Source of the DNA: AV40 sp035568175
Lineage (GTDB): Bacteria > Verrucomicrobiota > Verrucomicrobiia > Chthoniobacterales > UBA10450
Direction of reading: 5' to 3'
NCBI GenBank assembly: GCA_035568175.1
Contig: DATMON010000004.1
Span: 372,001-436,000 of the forward strand
Length of the DNA: 64,000 bases
Made by a program: the position numbers and the translations under genes. The first letter of the stretch is position 1; each line of letters begins with the position of its first letter. Below, in pieces: positions 1-6,921 of this stretch. The notes under the pieces are model-generated. The model ran no database searches and was not told the DNA's origin. It saw nothing but the letters and a program-made list of their open reading frames with translations.

Positions 1-1
1 T

Positions 2-850
2 TCTCATCGGCTCCAGTTCGTTTTCGAAGGACAGCCGCCGCGTATCTATAAAGATGTTTCAATCAAAGCCGACCGGTTGACCATGACGAACGCAACGACC
101 GGTGACACGATTAGTTATACCCGGATTGAGTCAACCAAGGACCTGTCGCTGCAACAAACGAAGAACACGAGGTTGGCCTCGCCTTCTCCGTTGCCGTCGG
201 ACCAGCCCAGACAGATACCTCCACCACCGGTAGCGCCTCAACAGCAGACGACATCAAAAAAAACGGGGAAACTCAAGGATGACATTCTCGGGAAATGGAA
301 GTTACCCGGACAAAACGAAACTAACGAGTGGCTGGAAGACGGCACTGTTGTTATGACAGATAATCAAGGAAAGGCGACCAAGTATCGGTACATGATTCTT
401 AATTCCAACGTTAAGATCTTCCCGGAGGACGAAAATCCTACGACCGCCGATATGTTTTTGGCTGAGATCGACGGCGACATTCTGAGCCTAACGACTCCCA
501 CTCAGGATGGGCCTGTCACCGAGCGCTTTGTTCGGGTCAATGCCAATGGCACGACAGCGCAAGCGTCGCTGCCACAGATCCCTACTTCGTTGGATAGCAA
601 CGGTATTCTGGGCAAATGGAGAAGCAAGAACAGCGACGAAGTGCTTGTGTTCTCGCAGAATGGAACCTTCCAATTCGGAGAAGACAAAGGTCGATGGCAG
701 ATAGTGGGCGGTCAGGTTGTGGCCAAAGAGGCCAGCGGCGCGATCACGTGGAAAATGACGCTATCGCCTGACCGACAACAACTTTCCGGACATTTCTCAA
801 GGCTCATCCATAATATGGGCGTCGCGGGCGCCGTCACCGTGACCCGTTAA
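2..850 (+). CDS. Exported/lipocalin-like repeat protein, 5' end cut by window edge
   Basis: The frame is open from base 2 with no stop, so the gene begins before the window and the TTG at 77 is not a convincing start; 282 residues are visible. A proline/glutamine-rich linker (about residues 65-85 of the visible part) precedes two modules that each begin ILGKW, followed by a strand-rich pattern with a W-x-I motif. These resemble the small beta-barrel repeats of DUF5640/lipocalin-like proteins. No catalytic motif is visible. Its 3' end faces the DUF4189 gene convergently across 31 bases. The function is unknown; an envelope-stress or ligand-binding role is only a guess. Confidence 0.6.
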   Translation, partial: SHRLQFVFEGQPPRIYKDVSIKADRLTMTNATTGDTISYTRIESTKDLSLQQTKNTRLASPSPLPSDQPRQIPPPPVAPQQQTTSKKTGKLKDDILGKWKLPGQNETNEWLEDGTVVMTDNQGKATKYRYMILNSNVKIFPEDENPTTADMFLAEIDGDILSLTTPTQDGPVTERFVRVNANGTTAQASLPQIPTSLDSNGILGKWRSKNSDEVLVFSQNGTFQFGEDKGRWQIVGGQVVAKEASGAITWKMTLSPDRQQLSGHFSRLIHNMGVAGAVTVTR

Positions 851-881
851 GCCTGGCACTGAAGGCCTGACAAACCCACCT

Positions 882-1490
882 TTATTTCTTCGTGTCGCCA
901 TCGTCCGATTTCTTCCGAAGCGTCTTGAGGAGACTGCTCTCTGCCGGCGCTGCTGCTCCACTGGGAGCGACCGATGGACTTGTATTTGGGGAAGGCTTCG
1001 TTTCCGAAGCAGAAGTAATAAGGTTTCCTCTCCCATCATAAACGTTTCCGTTCTTATCTGTGATGGTCATGTGATCTCTTTTGTCAAAAACGTATTGTCC
1101 GTCCGAGCTCAAGGCCAACCAGATACTTCCGCCGGAGCTACACTTTTTACATTCCGCCAGCGCTTGATCCCCGGCCGGATCAGTACTGGCGCCGCTTCCG
1201 TAGCTCCAACCAGCGCCATAACAGGATTTGTCCCCTCCCAAGCCGAGCGCGCAAAATCCTCTGTTGACCCAACAGGCAATCGTTGCATCAGGAGCGTCGC
1301 AATCCTTTAACGCACCATCCTCGGCCGATTTACGGCTACTACGATCGTAGGCATAACCGTATTTTCCAGTCGATGGCGAGTACGCGATCGCGGCAAAGCT
1401 ACGCTCGCTAATCGTGATGGTTTTATGCTCCCCGGCGTGGCTGAGCACCACGACAAATGCCAATGCGACCGCGATAGAGGCCGTCTTCAC
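882..1490 (-). CDS. DUF4189-domain exported protein
   Basis: The protein has a hydrophobic N-terminal segment (VKTASIAVALAF) that looks like a signal peptide. A Cys-rich domain follows, with the DUF4189 pattern AIAYSPSTGKYGYAYD, several paired cysteines (CDAPDATIACW, CALGLGG, CKKC), and a low-complexity Pro/Ser/Ala tail. I place the start at the GTG at 1490 because it puts the signal peptide at the N terminus; a TTG at 1550 is the alternative. The cysteines suggest a disulfide-bonded periplasmic or secreted domain. DUF4189 proteins have no settled function. The gene stands alone, transcribed away from tRNA-Arg. Confidence 0.75.
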   Translation of the reverse strand: MKTASIAVALAFVVVLSHAGEHKTITISERSFAAIAYSPSTGKYGYAYDRSSRKSAEDGALKDCDAPDATIACWVNRGFCALGLGGDKSCYGAGWSYGSGASTDPAGDQALAECKKCSSGGSIWLALSSDGQYVFDKRDHMTITDKNGNVYDGRGNLITSASETKPSPNTSPSVAPSGAAAPAESSLLKTLRKKSDDGDTKK

Positions 1491-1675
1491 GCAAGTATAA
1501 AGTACCAAATGCGATCCATTCAGTCCAGATTCATCTGGCAAAGCTCCCAAATCGGATTTGTTAGGAGCTGGACAAGCAAAATTCGTGATGCTTGACGGCT
1601 ACGTCGGCAAAGGAATCAGCTTTTTTCAAAATGACTCAAATATTCAGTGAATCTACAGCCAGTCCGGCTCGGACC

Positions 1676-1749
1676 TGCGCCCGGCGGGGGTCGAACCCAC
1701 AACCTTTAGCTCCGGAGGCTAACGCTCTATCCAGTTGAGCTACGGGCGC
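1676..1749 (-). tRNA. tRNA-Arg (anticodon CCG)
   Basis: Read on the minus strand, a 7-bp acceptor stem GCGCCCG/CGGGCGC closes a full cloverleaf. The D stem is GCUC/GAGC, the anticodon stem UUAGC/GCUAA holds the loop CUCCGGA (anticodon CCG, reading CGG), and the T loop contains UUCGA. The discriminator base is A, and CCA is not encoded in the DNA. It is transcribed divergently from rplS. Confidence 0.95.
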
Positions 1750-1777
1750 GATGAACGCCCAAAATAACCCAATTTAA

Positions 1778-1850
1778 TGATTTAGCGATTCAGTGATTCA
1801 ACGATTTCGCTGCTTAATCGCTAAATCTCTAAATCGTTAAGTCGCTGAAT
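1778..1850. repeat. Mirrored octamer array upstream of rplS
   Basis: The stretch parses into consecutive 8-base units. About four units of the type yGATTyAr (tgatttag, cgattcag, tgattcaa, cgatttcg) are followed by about four units of the complementary type (tcgctaaa, tctctaaa, tcgttaag, tcgctgaa). The two halves can pair into a long imperfect hairpin. It lies between the 5' ends of tRNA-Arg and rplS, ending 71 bases before the rplS ATG. The same architecture with other units occurs at 2276-2343 and 34006-34073. Confidence 0.75.
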
Positions 1851-1921
1851 AGGAACTGCGTTTGCAATTCCGCTGGACCTGTTGCAAAGTCTCAGCCCTT
1901 CCCCCTCCCAGAGCTCACGTT

Positions 1922-2263
1922 ATGAACCGCATGATCGATCTCATTGAAAAAGAACAGCAGAAGGGCGATGCCAACAGTTTCAAGGTTGGCGACAGCGTTC
2001 GCGTGCACACCCGCGTAGTTGAGGGAGATAAGGAGCGGATTCAGATTTTTGGCGGTATTGTGATCGGGCGCAAAGGCCGCGGTTTAAACGAAACGTTTAC
2101 CGTGCGGCGCATTTCCTATGGCGAAGGGGTCGAACGCGTTTTCCCGCTCAATTCGCCGCGCATCGCAAAAATCGAAGTCGAGACCGAAGGTAAAGCTCGC
2201 CGCGCGAAATTAAATTATCTTCGTGGGCGCAAAGGCAAAGAAGCGACCACTGTTCGCGAGTAG
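1922..2263 (+). CDS. rplS: 50S ribosomal protein L19
   Basis: The 113-residue product matches L19 over its full length: an N-terminal helix (MIDLIEKEQ), the SH3-like barrel signature KVGDSVRVHTRVVEGDKERIQ, IFGGIVIGRKGRG, the TFTVRRISYGEGVERVFPL block and a basic C terminus. L19 sits at the 30S-50S interface. The ATG at 1922 gives the usual family length; the open frame upstream to 1862 adds residues not seen in L19. The familiar rpsP-rimM-trmD partners are absent; it is followed by rnhB and yraN, so rplS seems to be separated from its usual operon. Confidence 0.96.
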   Translation: MNRMIDLIEKEQQKGDANSFKVGDSVRVHTRVVEGDKERIQIFGGIVIGRKGRGLNETFTVRRISYGEGVERVFPLNSPRIAKIEVETEGKARRAKLNYLRGRKGKEATTVRE

Positions 2264-2275
2264 CCTCGCGAACGA

Positions 2276-2343
2276 AACGCTGAAACTCTGAAAAACTGAG
2301 ACGCTGCAATAATTTCAGCTTTCGGCATTTCAGCTTTTCAGTA
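2276..2343. repeat. Mirrored octamer array upstream of rnhB
   Basis: The stretch holds consecutive 8-base units: first cgctgaaa, ctctgaaa, aactgaga, cgctgcaa, then units on the complementary theme (tttcagct, ttcggcat, ttcagctt, ttcagtat). It can fold into an imperfect hairpin and ends 11 bases before the rnhB start codon, occupying nearly the whole rplS-rnhB gap. The unit sequence (CTGAAA) differs from that of the array at 1778-1850, but the period and mirror layout are the same. Confidence 0.7.
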
Positions 2344-2354
2344 TTTTCGGCCGA

Positions 2355-2993
2355 ATGGCCTATCGGCGCTGCGGATTTCGCTACGAAAAGAAACTGCGCG
2401 CTACCGGTGTCTTTCGAATTGCCGGTATTGATGAAGCAGGCCGGGGCGCGTTGGCCGGGCCGGTGGTAGCCGCAGCGGTGGTCTTGCCGGAAAAATTTCG
2501 CCACCGAAAACTCAATGATTCGAAGCAGCTAGCTCCTGAGTTGCGCGAAAAAATCTACGACGAGCTCGTTTCCAATTTGGAGATCACGTGGGGAGTCGGG
2601 ATCGTTGATCACATCGAAATCGACCGGATCAATATTTTGCGGGCAACGCATGAGGCGATGCGCATTGCTCTCGCGACATTTGGGATGCCGCCAGACCACG
2701 TCCTGATCGACGGTCTCCCCGTTTTTCCATTCCCATTTCCGCAGACGGCGATTATAGACGGCGATTGCTACAGTTTAAGCATTGCCGCTGCCAGCGTGAT
2801 CGCCAAGGTCACGCGCGACCGGATGATGCGTGACTTCTGCGCTCAATTTCCGGAATATTGCTTCGACCAGCACAAGGGTTACGGCACAGAGCAACACCTC
2901 ACCAGACTTCATGAATTTGGACCCTGTCCGATCCATCGCCGCTCTTTCGAGCCGGTGGCGCAACCGCTTCTTGCGCTCGAAGGAATCGCCTGA
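2355..2993 (+). CDS. rnhB: Ribonuclease HII
   Basis: This 212-residue enzyme cleaves the RNA strand of RNA-DNA hybrids and initiates removal of ribonucleotides misincorporated into DNA. The diagnostic N-terminal motif GIDEAGRGALAGPVV carries the first two acidic metal ligands. LNDSKQL, VLIDG (third Asp) and the SIAAASVIAKVTRDR block follow in the usual order, and HKGYGT lies near the C terminus. The length is typical. Its 3' end overlaps the start of yraN by 83 bases in another frame, which suggests co-transcription and translational coupling. Confidence 0.96.
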   Translation: MAYRRCGFRYEKKLRATGVFRIAGIDEAGRGALAGPVVAAAVVLPEKFRHRKLNDSKQLAPELREKIYDELVSNLEITWGVGIVDHIEIDRINILRATHEAMRIALATFGMPPDHVLIDGLPVFPFPFPQTAIIDGDCYSLSIAAASVIAKVTRDRMMRDFCAQFPEYCFDQHKGYGTEQHLTRLHEFGPCPIHRRSFEPVAQPLLALEGIA

Positions 2994-3369
2994 ACATCTC
3001 CGACGCGGCGTACGCGGCGAGAAATTGGCTTGTCAGTTTTTGCGAAATCACGGCTACAAAATTCTTTATCGGAATTTTCGCGATCGGACCGGCGGCGAGA
3101 TCGACGTCGTCTGCCGCGATGGTGACACACTTGTTTTTGTCGAAGTGAAAACGCGTGGGGGCGAAGATTTTGGCCGCCCTGTTGAAGCGGTGGATCGACA
3201 AAAGCAATTACGCGTCTCGAAGGGCGGTCTGGCCTGGCTGCGCTTACTCGACAATCCGGACATCGTTTTTCGCTTCGACGTTGTAGAAGTCTTATTACCG
3301 AATGAACAGAATCCGCGGCTCGAGTTAATTCAAAACGCGTTCGAACTGTCTCAGCCTTACATCTATTAA
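2911..3369 (+). CDS. yraN: YraN/UPF0102 family endonuclease-like protein
   Basis: The core (RRGVRGEKLACQFLRNHGY, then GGEIDVVCRDGDTLVFVEVKTR) matches the UPF0102 family. That family has a PD-(D/E)XK nuclease fold: the Asp of EIDVV and the EVK triad would be the active site. I start it at the ATG at 2911, giving 152 residues and a short N-terminal extension; the open frame to 2830 lies deep inside rnhB. The rplS-rnhB-yraN order is common in bacteria. The cellular role is not established; a DNA-processing function is inferred from the fold. Confidence 0.88.
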   Translation: MNLDPVRSIAALSSRWRNRFLRSKESPEHLRRGVRGEKLACQFLRNHGYKILYRNFRDRTGGEIDVVCRDGDTLVFVEVKTRGGEDFGRPVEAVDRQKQLRVSKGGLAWLRLLDNPDIVFRFDVVEVLLPNEQNPRLELIQNAFELSQPYIY

Positions 3370-3370
3370 A

Positions 3371-4168
3371 TCACATCAGCTCGTACGATAACACGCTCAG
3401 ACAATAGATCGCGGCTGTTTCAACACGAAGAATAATCGGTCCGAGCGTAATCGGCAGACAGCCGTTGGTTTTGGCCAGGGCTAATTCTGCCGGAGTGAAA
3501 TCGCCTTCCGGGCCAACCAGCATCAAAACATTTCTCGGGCGATGTCGATGCTGCTCGGAATAATCAGCGAGGATCTTCTTCAAATGAATGGCGTCTGGTT
3601 GGAGCGAGCCGATTAAACGAAGGTCTAACTGTGGTGGCAGCCGTCCCAGCTGCGATTCTGAACGCGATGCAGGCGAGACGCCTGCCTCCACAGAAGAAAA
3701 GAAATCCTTCAACTTTCGCGGCGCGTGCACTTGCGGCAGCCAGTTTTGTCCACATTGCTTGGCCGCTTCGATTGCGGTCTGCTCCCATTTCGTCCTTTTA
3801 TGTTCCGCTTCTTTCGGACCAAGATCGACAATTGTGCGCTCGGAAATGAGCGGCGCAATTTCAGCCGCCCCGATTTCGACCGCCTTCTGCACGATCAAAT
3901 CCATATTTTTCCCTTTTGGAATCGCTTGTCCGAGCGTGATCCGGCAATGCAATGGTGGCGTTTCAGTTTCCTGTAACCGGCGAAGACGAATTTCGTCGCC
4001 GGAAAGATCGACAATCTCGGCGGTGATCTCGCGTCCCTGTCCGTTGAAGAGAACTGCGCGATCTCCGCGCTTCAGCCGTAAAACATCGCGGGCATGATGC
4101 GCTTCCGCTCCGCCCAAACTCAAAGCGCCTGGATTCCAATTCTCGGGCGCGATATAGAAACGATACAT
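3371..4168 (-). CDS. rsmE: 16S rRNA m3U1498 methyltransferase
   Basis: The 265-residue SPOUT-class enzyme methylates U1498 of 16S rRNA using SAM. It has an N-terminal PUA-like domain (AHHARDVLRLKRGD) and the knotted C-terminal SAM site (LMLVGPEGDFTPAE and LGPIILRVETAA, where the last block is normally LGxRILRxETA). Residues about 159-180 (VEAGVSPASRSESQLGRLPP) are not part of the family and correspond exactly to a palindromic element inserted in frame. The insert lies before the SAM-binding knot, so activity is probably kept. The gene is convergent with yraN, with a 1-base gap. Confidence 0.93.
   Translation of the reverse strand: MYRFYIAPENWNPGALSLGGAEAHHARDVLRLKRGDRAVLFNGQGREITAEIVDLSGDEIRLRRLQETETPPLHCRITLGQAIPKGKNMDLIVQKAVEIGAAEIAPLISERTIVDLGPKEAEHKRTKWEQTAIEAAKQCGQNWLPQVHAPRKLKDFFSSVEAGVSPASRSESQLGRLPPQLDLRLIGSLQPDAIHLKKILADYSEQHRHRPRNVLMLVGPEGDFTPAELALAKTNGCLPITLGPIILRVETAAIYCLSVLSYELM
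3629..3693. repeat. Palindromic element inside rsmE (variant ends)
   Basis: This 65-bp element has near-perfect terminal inverted repeats, CTGTGGTGGCAG at the left and CTGCCTCCACAG at the right, and internal hairpins such as GGCGAGACGCC. It resembles the TGTAGC...GCTACA elements elsewhere in the window in size and architecture, but has different ends. It is read through in frame by rsmE. Confidence 0.7.
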
Positions 4169-4212
4169 GTCGATGTCTGATTACATCAAACATCGAGCCG
4201 CAAACATCAAAC
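4169..4212. repeat. Partial repeat array abutting the rsmE start
   Basis: Read on the minus strand, GTTTGATGT-type units occur twice in the first part and a complementary CAGACATCGAC-type segment abuts the rsmE ATG. It looks like a shorter, decayed version of the mirrored octamer arrays at 1778-1850 and 2276-2343. The octamer period is less clean here. Confidence 0.4.
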
Positions 4213-4340
4213 ACTCCTGTCGCTATTCGACTTTGGGCGTGTCGGTGCCAAGAGCGTCGGCCAGGTCCTTAGGCGCGAGCGCCGCACTCCACAAGTTGGC
4301 AAACAACGATCTTCGACCCTGAAGTGTCGATCGGACGCCT

Positions 4341-5105
4341 TTATTTCTCGCCGTGAAAACTGTTGGTAATGTCGCGCAATTCCTGGTTTTGCTTCGGCCA
4401 ACGGGACTTTGTCGTCCAAGCAACGATTTGTTGAAAATAATCGCCATCGTCCACGGTGGTATGAAGAAAAACCAGATTGGTTCTCTGCTGCGTACCGCTG
4501 ACTTCGTCCTGCAAGGCGGCGTGTCCATCAATGGTAAGCGGGACCGTTTGCGTGGATGATGCGTTCTGCATGCTCTGTAACTTCCGGTCCCGCGCGGTTT
4601 GATGCCGTTGTTCCAGAGTCATTCCTTCGACCGCAGACTTTGCGTCGGTGAATACCATCAGATACATGTCCTTGCTTTTGTTCGCGACTTGCAACCTCGC
4701 CTCTTTGTTGAGTTCCAACGTTTTCACCCAAAACCCCGAAGTCGTGACCTCCAATTTGCCGTCCTCAGAGGCAATCTGCTGGCGTTCGACTGCGAGATCG
4801 TGCAGACGCCCGCGCTCTCCCTGAATCATCCCGACTAGAAACCAAACCTGTAGTACCGCCCATGGAATCGCGAGATAACCGACAATGAGCCCAGCGATCG
4901 CAATTTCTTTTCCGCAAAGCGCGCCGCCCGATTTGCTAATCTTCGACCATGCGACATGGCCACAAACAATCGCTGGAATCACGGGGAAAATCGGGATACA
5001 GGCAAACGAAAGAATCGCCAAAACCAGACTGACAATGGCAAGCAGGGCAGTACGAGGCGCCGCTGGAGGAACTGCCGATTGCGGCGATACAACTTGGTCG
5101 GCCAT
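4341..5105 (-). CDS. DUF4190-domain membrane protein
   Basis: The 254-residue protein starts with a short Pro/Ala-rich cytoplasmic segment. Two closely spaced membrane helices follow at about residues 20-47 and 66-92, with the DUF4190 pattern (SLVLAILSFACIPIFPVIPAIVCGHVAWSKI and IAIAGLIVGYLAIPW). The remaining 155 residues form a soluble domain with no motif I recognise. DUF4190 proteins are common small membrane proteins of unknown role. The 172-base gap to rsmE holds the repeat at 4169-4212 and nothing else recognisable. Confidence 0.75.
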   Translation of the reverse strand: MADQVVSPQSAVPPAAPRTALLAIVSLVLAILSFACIPIFPVIPAIVCGHVAWSKISKSGGALCGKEIAIAGLIVGYLAIPWAVLQVWFLVGMIQGERGRLHDLAVERQQIASEDGKLEVTTSGFWVKTLELNKEARLQVANKSKDMYLMVFTDAKSAVEGMTLEQRHQTARDRKLQSMQNASSTQTVPLTIDGHAALQDEVSGTQQRTNLVFLHTTVDDGDYFQQIVAWTTKSRWPKQNQELRDITNSFHGEK

Positions 5106-5171
5106 CGCGCCGTTTTAGCGCATGGCAAAGCAAAAGCAAGACGTCGGGCCGGCGCGAATCCGGTCGAGACG

Positions 5172-6314
5172 TCAGTGAAAAAAATCCTTCGCCCGTTCGA
5201 AAAAGCTTTTACGGAGCGGCGTGTTTTCTTCCCCACACAAATCGGCAAACTCCTGCAGCTTCGCGCGCTGCTCGGCGTTGAGTCGCGTCGGGACTTCCAC
5301 CATGACTCGGACAAGAAGATCGCCGCGCTCGCGCCCGTTCACATGAACTACGCCTTTGCCGCGGAGCTTAAACATCTGCGCGCTCTGCGTGCCGGCTGGA
5401 ATTTTCAGATTGGCTTTTCCTTCCAACGTCGGCACTGGGACTTCGCCGCCGAGTGTAGCCAGTGAAAATGGAATTGGGACCTCGCAGTAGAGATTGTCTT
5501 CGTCGCGTTGGAAAATCTTGTGCTCTTGAATGTGGACGACGACGTAAAGATCGCCCTGCGGCCCGCCGCGAATGCCAGCTTCGCCGTTGCGCGATGAGCG
5601 AAGCCGCGACCCATCGGCAATCCCGGCGGGAATCTTCAACTTTATTCGGCTCGCTTTTTCGATGCGGCCTTCGCCACCACATTCGCGACATGGTTTTTCG
5701 ACAATCTGACCAACGCCGCGGCAACGCGGACAGGTCTGCGAGACCTGGAAAAATCCGCGGGAGCTGATGACCTGACCTCGACCGCCACAAACAGGACAAT
5801 TGATGCTGCGCGACCCGGGCTCGGCTCCACTTCCGCCGCACTTGTCGCAGCCATCGAGTTTTCGAACTTCGATTTCTTTTTCTGCGCCGAAGGCCGCTTC
5901 TTCCAGCGTGATTTGCATGTCGTAACGCAAATCCGCGCCACGTTGTCGATCTTCTGCACGACCGGCGACGCCGCCGAAGAATGTTTCGAAAATACCTCCA
6001 CCAATTCCTCCTCCGCCGCTGAAAACTTCACGGAAAATATCAAACGGGTCGTGAAACCCGCCGCGGAAACTCCCACCCTGTTCAAACGCGGCGTGACCGA
6101 AACGATCGTAAGCGGCGCGCTTGTCCGGATCGATCAGGACGTCGTAGGCCTCACCCAGCTCCTTGAATTTTTCCTCCGCGTGCGGGTCGTCAGGATTTTT
6201 GTCCGGATGAAACTTAACCGCCAGCTTGCGATAAGCGCGTTTAATCTCCTCTTCGGACGTACTACGGCTAATTCCGAGAACTTCGTAGTAATCTCGTTTT
6301 TCTGTTGTCGCCAT
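5172..6314 (-). CDS. dnaJ: Chaperone DnaJ (Hsp40)
   Basis: The 380-residue product is a full type I DnaJ. It has a J domain with HPD at residues 36-38, a Gly/Phe-rich linker, and four CxxCxGxG zinc motifs (CDKCGGSG, CPVCGGRG, CPRCRGVG, CRECGGEG). The C-terminal substrate-binding domain is also complete. It delivers unfolded substrates to DnaK and stimulates its ATPase. It is the last gene of a minus-strand operon after grpE; dnaK is not in the window. No CIRCE-type inverted repeat is visible in front of grpE or the operon. Confidence 0.97.
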   Translation of the reverse strand: MATTEKRDYYEVLGISRSTSEEEIKRAYRKLAVKFHPDKNPDDPHAEEKFKELGEAYDVLIDPDKRAAYDRFGHAAFEQGGSFRGGFHDPFDIFREVFSGGGGIGGGIFETFFGGVAGRAEDRQRGADLRYDMQITLEEAAFGAEKEIEVRKLDGCDKCGGSGAEPGSRSINCPVCGGRGQVISSRGFFQVSQTCPRCRGVGQIVEKPCRECGGEGRIEKASRIKLKIPAGIADGSRLRSSRNGEAGIRGGPQGDLYVVVHIQEHKIFQRDEDNLYCEVPIPFSLATLGGEVPVPTLEGKANLKIPAGTQSAQMFKLRGKGVVHVNGRERGDLLVRVMVEVPTRLNAEQRAKLQEFADLCGEENTPLRKSFFERAKDFFH

Positions 6315-6387
6315 TAAGAATTAGAAAGAATTAAAATTAAACAGTGAACAGATTCCTCGACTCCGTTCGGAATGACAACTAGAGCAG

Positions 6388-6921
6388 TTATTTTGCCGGC
6401 CCACTCGACACGACGACCGCCGAGGGGCGCAGCAAGCGGTCTTTGAGACGATAGCCACGGCGGGTTTGGCGAATCACAAGTCCGTCGGGGACTTCGTTGC
6501 TCGGCTCGTGCGCGATCGCTTCGTGCAGATTCGGATCGAATTTCTGGCCAACGGCTTCGATCGGCTGCAATCCGTTTTCAGCCAGAAAATCCTGGAGCTG
6601 CTTGAGCACGAGGGTCATTCCGGAATAAATCGGCGACTTTTCGCTCCCCTCACCGCGCGCCGCTTCCAAACCAAGCTCGAAGTGATCAACAATCGAAACG
6701 AGTTTTTCTAGGAGGCTGCTGTTGGCGTATTTTACCGCCGCTTCCTTTTCCCGAGCGCACCGTTTCTTGTAATTTTCAAAGTCGGCCTGACTGCGCATCG
6801 CCAGATCGCGAAACCGGTCCAGATCCGCTTGCAAACCGGCGACCGGATCGTCCCCGTCAGTTTGTTCCGCGTCGGGCCGCTTCCTCGGCTCGTGGGATTC
6901 AGTCACCGGAATTTTTTTCAT
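6388..6921 (-). CDS. grpE: Nucleotide exchange factor GrpE
   Basis: The 177-residue protein has the GrpE layout: a charged N terminus, a long coiled-coil (about residues 25-80, LQADLDRFRDLAMRSQADFENYKKR) and a C-terminal beta domain containing GQKFDPNLHEAIAHE and VIRQTRRGYRLKDRLLRPSAVVVS. It releases ADP from DnaK. Its ATG overlaps the stop of the upstream phosphatase gene (ATGA), so the chaperone and signalling genes are translationally coupled. dnaJ follows 73 bases downstream. Confidence 0.96.
   Translation of the reverse strand: MKKIPVTESHEPRKRPDAEQTDGDDPVAGLQADLDRFRDLAMRSQADFENYKKRCAREKEAAVKYANSSLLEKLVSIVDHFELGLEAARGEGSEKSPIYSGMTLVLKQLQDFLAENGLQPIEAVGQKFDPNLHEAIAHEPSNEVPDGLVIRQTRRGYRLKDRLLRPSAVVVSSGPAK

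Noticed and set aside
1778..2343. Octamer repeats as a possible CRISPR array
   Set aside because: Units are 8 bases with no spacers and reverse orientation halfway; no cas genes are present.
6315..6387. A short inverted repeat (ATTCC...GGAAT) in the grpE-dnaJ gap
   Set aside because: The arms are too short to call an operator, terminator or mobile element with confidence.
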